Source of the DNA: Paenibacillus donghaensis
GTDB lineage: Bacteria > Bacillota > Bacilli > Paenibacillales > Paenibacillaceae
DNA length: 64,000 bases
NCBI RefSeq assembly: GCF_002192415.1
Contig: NZ_CP021780.1
Coordinates: 7,688,001-7,752,000, forward strand
Direction of reading: 5' to 3'
Shown: positions 60,678 through 64,000 of the stretch, one piece after another
Position numbering within the stretch: the first letter of the stretch is position 1
Layout: each line of letters starts with the position of its first letter
Made by a program: the position numbers and the translations under genes
The notes under the pieces: model-generated
Database searches by the model: none
Told to the model about the DNA's origin: nothing
The model's input: the letters and a program-made list of their open reading frames with translations, nothing else

Positions 60678-61715
60678 TTATTGGCCGGCTGCGATAGGCG
60701 GGTTATTCTGCCCTTCTACCGCCAGCTGCACATTGCCCAGAAAAGCGGAAACACGGCGCAGATACTCGCGGGGATGCTCACGGAACAGCAGCTCATGATG
60801 GCTGTCTTCAATAATCCAGGATTCCGAAAAAGGATTAGTCTGGTTGGCCGCCAGTTCCTCAGCAATCGGATAAGGTGCCTTGTCATCCTTTGTTCCGTGC
60901 ATAAACAGAATCGGGAATGGATAATCCTTGGCCTTCACCTTGGCATAAGGGATCTGGTTCAGCCCTGTGCCATTCAGCACGGGGAATAGCAGCTCCATGA
61001 TCTCCAGCGACGGCTGGCGGGGCAGATTTATGTTCTGCTTAATGTTGTGGTAGAGAGTATCCGGCTCCAGCAAAAAGGTGCTGTCCAGAATCATGGCATC
61101 CACATCCTCTGTCACGAGGCCGGCCTGAAGTGCGGTGCCCGCCCCCATGGAGAACCCCCAGACGACGATTTCTCTCGCGCCGCGTTCCTTGGCCAGCTGG
61201 ATGGCGCCCAGCAGCTGCTGGGATTCTTTTTTGCCTCCTGTGGCGATGTCCTTGTTGCTCTGGGATGCGAAGCCATAGTCGAACATGACGACATTGAAGT
61301 TGAGACGGTGGGCGTAATGGGCCAGGTCATACATCGGCACCCAGGACTCCTCCCGGTTCGCGCCGTAGCCATGGCTGAAGACGATGGTCTTGGAAGACCC
61401 CTTAGCCGGGATATACCAGCCTTTCATGTCGCGGCTTCCGTCCAGCGCGGGAAAGGTAATTTCCTCATAATTCAGCCCTTTGGACAGCGAGGGATTGGAA
61501 TACAGCGGAGCAACGGTGGGGTTGGAGAGCACCCAGGCGATGTATCCATGCAGGAAGATGAAGCAGAAGACGAAGAAGAAGAAGACTGATAGCAGCAGTG
61601 CTACGATAACATGCTTAAGACGGATCATCCGCAAGGATAGCGGTGTCGCTGTTCCGGATTGATGTTTCTCGGACTGGCGGGAGACCGGCGTGCCGGTGTT
61701 AGTAGCCAAGTTCAT
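60678..61715 (-). CDS. Membrane-anchored alpha/beta hydrolase
   Basis: This 345-residue protein has a polar N-terminus, one transmembrane helix (about 34-58) and an extracellular-type hydrolase domain: IVFSHGYGANREESW, Gly-Phe-Ser189-Met-Gly, ILFMHGTKDDKAP with the acid Asp, and DSHHELLF with the base His. The domain may face outward. It resembles the YtmA/BAAT-like peptidase S9/S15 branch. The substrate is unknown. A GGAGG site (AGGAGGGGAC) lies upstream of the ATG. Confidence 0.83.
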   Translation of the reverse strand: MNLATNTGTPVSRQSEKHQSGTATPLSLRMIRLKHVIVALLLSVFFFFVFCFIFLHGYIAWVLSNPTVAPLYSNPSLSKGLNYEEITFPALDGSRDMKGWYIPAKGSSKTIVFSHGYGANREESWVPMYDLAHYAHRLNFNVVMFDYGFASQSNKDIATGGKKESQQLLGAIQLAKERGAREIVVWGFSMGAGTALQAGLVTEDVDAMILDSTFLLEPDTLYHNIKQNINLPRQPSLEIMELLFPVLNGTGLNQIPYAKVKAKDYPFPILFMHGTKDDKAPYPIAEELAANQTNPFSESWIIEDSHHELLFREHPREYLRRVSAFLGNVQLAVEGQNNPPIAAGQ

Positions 61716-61950
61716 GAGGTCCCCTCCTAAAAATCGGAAATATGCTTATTATAAAAACTGAAGTTGAATGATGAACTTGAGAACGATCTACATTAATCGT
61801 AGGGTCATCCCCTTACAAAGTCAATGAATTAGCCGCTTTTGTAATGTAACTGTAAACTGGCTCCCAGCCTTTTCCGGTTTGATGATAATACTGGACTTTC
61901 GGCAAGATGTTCAAGTAAAATAGAATAGATATAGTTAATAATGTAACCGC

Positions 61951-61967
61951 GTTTCATTTGATGAAAC
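61951..61967 (+). promoter_or_regulatory. Palindromic operator upstream of the IclR gene
   Basis: The 7-bp arms GTTTCAT and ATGAAAC around TTG form a symmetric site of the TGAAAC/GTTTCA type bound by KdgR/IclR regulators; it is 18 nt before the ATG. Confidence 0.6.
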
Positions 61968-61984
61968 ACTAAGGGGAGAATGGG

Positions 61985-62728
61985 ATGGAAGACCGCAAGC
62001 TGACCGTACGCGCCGTGGAACGTGCGCTTGATATATTGCTTTGTTTTACGCAGGAGCGGGATTTGGGGCTTACGGAGATTGCTTCCAGAATTGATCTGCA
62101 CAAAAGCACGGTACATCGGCTGCTGACAACACTGGAGGAGAGAGGGTTCTTGCTGCGTAATCCAGCTACCGAGAAATACCGGCTGGGCATCCGCATCTGG
62201 GAGCTGTCGACTCATCTGCCGGCCTTCGACGAGCCGGCGGCACTGCTGCTGCCGGCGATGGAGCGGCTGCGCGACCGGCTGGGCGAGACGGTCAGCCTCT
62301 ATCTGCGCGACGGCATAGAGCGCGTGCGCATCCAGGCGGTGCAGAGCCAGCAGGCGATCCGGCGGGTCGCCCAGATCGGTGCGCGGCTGCCGCTGTCCGT
62401 AGGTGCGTCCAGCAAGGTGCTGGCGGCGTATGCGCCGCCGGAGGCGCTGAGCCAGCTGCTGGAGAGCCCGTCCTGGCCGGATGCAGTGGACCGCGGCCAA
62501 TACCGCGAGCAGCTGCTGGAGATCATCCGCCAGGGCTATGCCACCAGCTTCGAGGAGCGTGAGCCGGGGGCGGCAGCGGTAGCTGTCCCGGTCACGGGCC
62601 GCAGCGGCCATGTTGTAGCCGCGTTGTCGCTCTCTGGGCCAGTCAACCGGCTCTCCCGGGAGACGCTGGTTGACTACGCCGCTGTGCTGAGCGAGGCCGC
62701 TGCCGAAATGGGTATGATGCTGCCCTGA
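61985..62728 (+). CDS. IclR-family transcriptional regulator
   Basis: This 247-residue protein has the N-terminal winged helix LTVRAVERALDILLCFTQERDLGLTEIASRIDLHKSTVHRLLTTLEERGFLLRNPATEKYRLGIRIWEL and the C-terminal ligand-binding domain (VSLYLRDGIERVRIQAVQSQQAIR, GARLPLSVGASSKVLAAY, GYATSFEEREPGAAAVAVPVTGRSGHVVAALSLSGP). The effector is unknown. Start ATG 61985 has AGGGGAG. It ends at a terminator, so the genes it controls are not in this window, except possibly its own. Confidence 0.92.
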   Translation: MEDRKLTVRAVERALDILLCFTQERDLGLTEIASRIDLHKSTVHRLLTTLEERGFLLRNPATEKYRLGIRIWELSTHLPAFDEPAALLLPAMERLRDRLGETVSLYLRDGIERVRIQAVQSQQAIRRVAQIGARLPLSVGASSKVLAAYAPPEALSQLLESPSWPDAVDRGQYREQLLEIIRQGYATSFEEREPGAAAVAVPVTGRSGHVVAALSLSGPVNRLSRETLVDYAAVLSEAAAEMGMMLP

Positions 62729-62777
62729 TTGTCCGGGCAGACTGTGGCAAGTCTTCGGGCTATTAGTTGATTGAGAA

Positions 62778-62811
62778 AGAGGCGGTCCTGCCCTGCGGGA
62801 GCGCCTCTTAT
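62778..62811 (+). terminator. Terminator of the IclR gene and target of the group IIC intron
   Basis: The arms AGAGGCG and CGCCTCT (62802-62808) enclose a 17-nt loop with a partial inner stem (TCC/GGGA), followed by TAT and then the intron boundary. Group IIC introns insert just past such hairpins. Confidence 0.82.
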
Positions 62812-64000
62812 GTGCGCCCAGCATGGGCGCTATCTATAGGGTGAAAGTCCCGAATGGTGAAGGCAGTAGTAGCCATTAGCTTAAGACAAGGGTGTCCACC
62901 GTGAGGTGGAATCTGAAGGAAGTCGGCGGCAAACCTCCGGTTCGAGGAACACGAATCTCATATCAGGCTAACGTTCATTGGATGAGACTGCATAACAAGT
63001 TAAAGTCCTTACTGCCGAAGATGAACGGAAGTAAATGAGGCGAATAGATGGAGGGAAAGATAGCGTTCTTACCTGGGGAGATCTGTGCGAAACACGAAGA
63101 CAACTTTGTAACCCTGTTCGTGAGGACAGGCTGAACGCACAGAAGTCAGCAGACGTCATAGTACGCAAGCTGTTGCAATAGCTGCGGAAGGACCGAACAT
63201 GAAATAGGTATTTGTACATCCAGGCGTTCAAGATGAGTAATGAAAGCAGAATATCCGAAAGGAACTGACTGAAGAAGGAAGCGGTGAATTCCGTGTGGGG
63301 CTTCGGCAGGGCAGAATTCATCTCTGGCACAAGAGGAAAGTACAAATCACGTAAAGAGAGGTATATAAAAAAAATGTTGGAGCAGTTACTGTCACGGGAA
63401 AATCTTCTACAAGCGTTAAAGCGTGTGGAAGCCAATAAAGGAAGCCATGGCGTAGATGGGATGTCCGTAAAATCCTTACGAGAACACATCGTACACAACT
63501 GGCAATCCTTACGGCAAGCGATAGAAGAAGGAACCTACCAACCTAGTCCCGTGCGTCGGGTCGAAATCCCGAAACCGAATGGCGGAGGTGTCAGGAAGTT
63601 AGGAATCCCTACCGTGACCGACCGAATGCTACAGCAAGCCATCGCCCAGGTGTTAACCCCATTGTTCGATCCACAGTTTTCCGAGCACAGTTATGGATTT
63701 CGCCCCAAAAGGCGGGGACATGATGCCGTAAGGGAAGCAAGAGGATTCATGAAAGAAGGATACCGATTTGTAGTCGACCTGGACTTGGAGAAATTCTTTG
63801 ATCGCGTCAACCATGACCGTCTAATGCTGAAGATTTCGGAGAAAGTGAAGGACAAGAAAGTCCTTTTACTTATTCGTAAATACCTTCAATCGGGCGTGAT
63901 GGAGAACGGGTTAGTTCAACCGACACTAGAAGGAGCACCGCAAGGGGGTCCTTTGAGTCCGTTATTATCTAATATTGTACTGGACGAGTTGGACAAGGAA
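62812..64000 (+). mobile_element. Group IIC intron (5' part; 3' end outside the window)
   Basis: The RNA starts GTGCGCCCAGCATGGGCGCT at 62812 and follows the group IIC secondary-structure layout known from the Oceanobacillus iheyensis intron: AGGGTGAAAGTCCCGAA, GAAGGCAGTAGTAGCC, ACAAGGGTGTCCACC, GCGGCAAACCTCCGG, GAGGAACACGAA, TGAGACTGCATAAC, and GGGGAGATCTGTG. The maturase gene lies inside domain IV. Domains V and VI and the 3' splice site are not in the window. It is not a gene-interrupting insertion here, as it follows a terminator. Confidence 0.9.
63374..64000 (+). CDS. ltrA: Group II intron reverse transcriptase/maturase (partial)
   Basis: This frame begins ATG TTG GAG CAG at 63374, with AGAGAGG 12 nt before, and remains open to the window end (209 codons). 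RT0 and RT1-4 motifs are visible: GSHGVDGMSVKSL, RRVEIPKPNGGGVRKLGIPTVTDRMLQQAIAQVLTP, SYGFRPKRRGHDAV, FVVDLDLEKFFDRVNHDRL and GAPQGGPLSPLLSNIVLDELD. The catalytic YADD lies further on, outside the window. It enables splicing and retrohoming of the intron. Confidence 0.93.
   Translation, partial: MLEQLLSRENLLQALKRVEANKGSHGVDGMSVKSLREHIVHNWQSLRQAIEEGTYQPSPVRRVEIPKPNGGGVRKLGIPTVTDRMLQQAIAQVLTPLFDPQFSEHSYGFRPKRRGHDAVREARGFMKEGYRFVVDLDLEKFFDRVNHDRLMLKISEKVKDKKVLLLIRKYLQSGVMENGLVQPTLEGAPQGGPLSPLLSNIVLDELDKE

Noticed and set aside
61829..62824. 331-codon minus-strand frame
   Set aside because: Antisense to the IclR gene, which has clear domains.
62968..63498. 176-codon minus-strand frame
   Set aside because: Antisense to the group II intron RNA and maturase start.

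Overview
The window looks like a chromosomal segment of an endospore-forming, low-G+C-phylum Firmicute with a moderately high G+C content, most likely Paenibacillus or a close relative. The evidence is: a GerA-type spore germinant receptor operon, bacillithiol-linked redox proteins (YtxJ, a bacilliredoxin with a CGC motif), EcsA/EcsB, LipL, a QueG/FolE pair, many TTG and GTG starts behind strong AGGAGG sites, and protein sequences close to Bacillus relatives. No rRNA, tRNA or CRISPR array was seen. The taxonomic call rests on recognition of families, not on a search.

Layout. 1-1270: fragments and small membrane proteins. 1666-2231: glutaredoxin-like protein and YtxJ. 2429-6843: SDR enzyme, ThuA-like protein, CHAD protein, stalk-domain protein, LipL. 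7590-8923: a protein of unknown function with an MtnU-like amidohydrolase. 9093-10515: MarR regulator, nitroreductase and quinol-monooxygenase-like protein, resembling a quinone/electrophile stress operon. 11162-13376: ArsR regulator and SulP transporter. 14297-15941: two membrane proteins and an alkyltransferase-like protein. 16106-20159: germinant receptor operon in the order A, C, small D-like subunit, B. 20238-21770: hydrolase and kinase-like phosphotransferase. 22028-26025: cell-surface glycosylation cluster (GT39, GT2, GalU), in which the GT39 gene has a frameshifted, shortened end and galU has an in-frame amber stop. 26549-29421: flavoprotein and a two-component system. 29891-34656: glgC-glgD-glgP. 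34805-38090: fRMsr, GNAT, MFS. 38997-43683: MarR, EcsAB, ECF sigma factor with anti-sigma. 44192-48843: HI0933-family flavoprotein, KinB-like kinase, bacilliredoxin, NadE. 48978-51924: hydrolase, AcpS, MutY. 52943-55238: Ntn-type hydrolase with XRE regulator, SodA. 55781-59244: GNAT, signal peptidase I, QueG, YneF, FolE. 59412-62728: DUF2935-SOD fusion, hydrolase, IclR regulator. 62812-end: a group IIC intron with its maturase, cut by the window edge.

The most unusual content is in the long intergenic stretches. Two 298-bp elements, about 98 percent identical, carry near-perfect 17-bp terminal inverted repeats (GTTACTACTTAGGTCCC) and perfect, different 8-bp flanking duplications (CAAAAGTG; CACTTTCG). 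Both sit exactly at the centre of short palindromes that make up a second, larger repeat family (five main copies in the window). That larger family ends in the same terminal motif. This reads as a non-autonomous mobile-element system that targets hairpin centres, including its own relatives, giving nested insertions.

Gene cooperation: YtxJ, the glutaredoxin-like protein, the bacilliredoxin, fRMsr, SodA, the SOD fusion and the MarR/nitroreductase operon together point to a broad thiol and oxidative stress capacity. glgC, glgD and glgP give ADP-glucose synthesis and glycogen breakdown, but no glycogen synthase or branching enzyme is next to them.
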